Source: Thermoanaerobaculia bacterium (lineage in GTDB: Bacteria > Acidobacteriota > Thermoanaerobaculia > Gp7-AA8). From it: 5,231 bases of DNA. How positions within the stretch are numbered: the first letter of the stretch is position 1; each line of letters begins with the position of its first letter. Below are positions 5,110 through 5,231 of the stretch, one piece after another. Made by a program: the position numbers and the translations under genes. The DNA lies in contig JAMPYE010000348.1 in NCBI GenBank assembly GCA_023700825.1, positions 1 to 5,231 on the forward strand, in the 5' to 3' direction. The notes under the pieces were generated by a model. That model made no database searches and was not told the origin of the DNA. It worked only from the letters and a program-made list of their open reading frames with translations.

Positions 5110-5231
5110 TCATTGCGCCGGGCCCAATGTGGCGAGGATCTCCTTCGCCGCGGCAGCATTCGCCCCACGTGGGTCGAGCTCCAGGCAGCGGAGCAGGCTC
5201 GCCCTCGCCTCCTCAATGCGGCCGAGGGAGA
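5110..5231 (-). CDS. C-terminal fragment of a TPR-like protein (cut by window edge)
   Basis: On the minus strand an open frame enters from the right edge and ends at TGA (5110-5112), giving 39 visible residues. They begin SLGRIEEARASLLRCLELDP and continue with RGANAAAAKEILATLGPAQ. The pattern G-R-x-x-E-A-x-x-x-L-x-x-x-L-x-L-D-P followed by a second A-rich helix is that of a terminal tetratricopeptide repeat, in which the L-D-P marks the turn at the end of the second helix. Codon use is GC-rich like its neighbours. The stop codon lies two bases beyond the end of the repeat element. The gene is convergent with the exported TPR gene. The rest of the protein, and so its function, lies outside the window. 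Confidence 0.7.
   Translation of the reverse strand, partial: SLGRIEEARASLLRCLELDPRGANAAAAKEILATLGPAQ

Overview
The window comes from the chromosome of a GC-rich bacterium and reads as an ordinary housekeeping region. It holds five complete genes, one gene cut by the right edge, and compact hairpin-rich repeats in both convergent intergenic gaps. The secreted TPR protein with a signal peptide, the sigma70-type promoter hexamers and the mosaic repeats would suit a Gram-negative lineage such as Acidobacteriota. That placement is an impression; nothing in the window fixes the taxon.

Layout. Positions 1-130 are upstream sequence ending in a -10 hexamer that abuts dgt. Positions 131-1159 (+) encode an HD-domain dNTP triphosphohydrolase. 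Positions 1160-1386 are the gap between dgt and a convergent HU gene; it holds a ~110-bp REP/BIME-like inverted repeat, the intrinsic terminator of the HU gene, and a solo copy of a second REP-like family. Positions 1387-1680 (-) encode an HU-type DNA-binding protein with its own sigma70-like promoter and a strong Shine-Dalgarno site. Positions 1779-3074 (-) encode the 16S rRNA m5C methyltransferase RsmB, overlapped by four bases (GTGA) by fmt (3071-3997, -), so fmt-rsmB is a translation operon. A divergent gap of 122 bases then carries back-to-back promoters. Positions 4120-4977 (+) encode an exported TPR protein resembling the TatT (TRAP-associated) family. Positions 4978-5109 hold a symmetric two-ended REP-like element. 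The last 122 bases are the C-terminus of another TPR-like protein on the minus strand.

Functionally, fmt and rsmB both serve translation (initiator tRNA formylation and ribosome modification), HU organises the nucleoid, and dgt adjusts dNTP pools. The TatT-like protein probably works in the periplasm, with no visible transporter partner.

No new multi-gene system is present. The signals most worth following are: (i) dgt, fmt and the TPR gene each have a TANNNT -10 hexamer ending 6-7 bases before the ATG and no Shine-Dalgarno site, the signature of leaderless mRNAs, whereas HU has a textbook Shine-Dalgarno; and (ii) two different REP-like repeat families that share a GTGG foot and the GCGAAGC mini-hairpin core, both confined to 3' ends of convergent genes, with one copy apparently inserted between the HU stop codon and its terminator.
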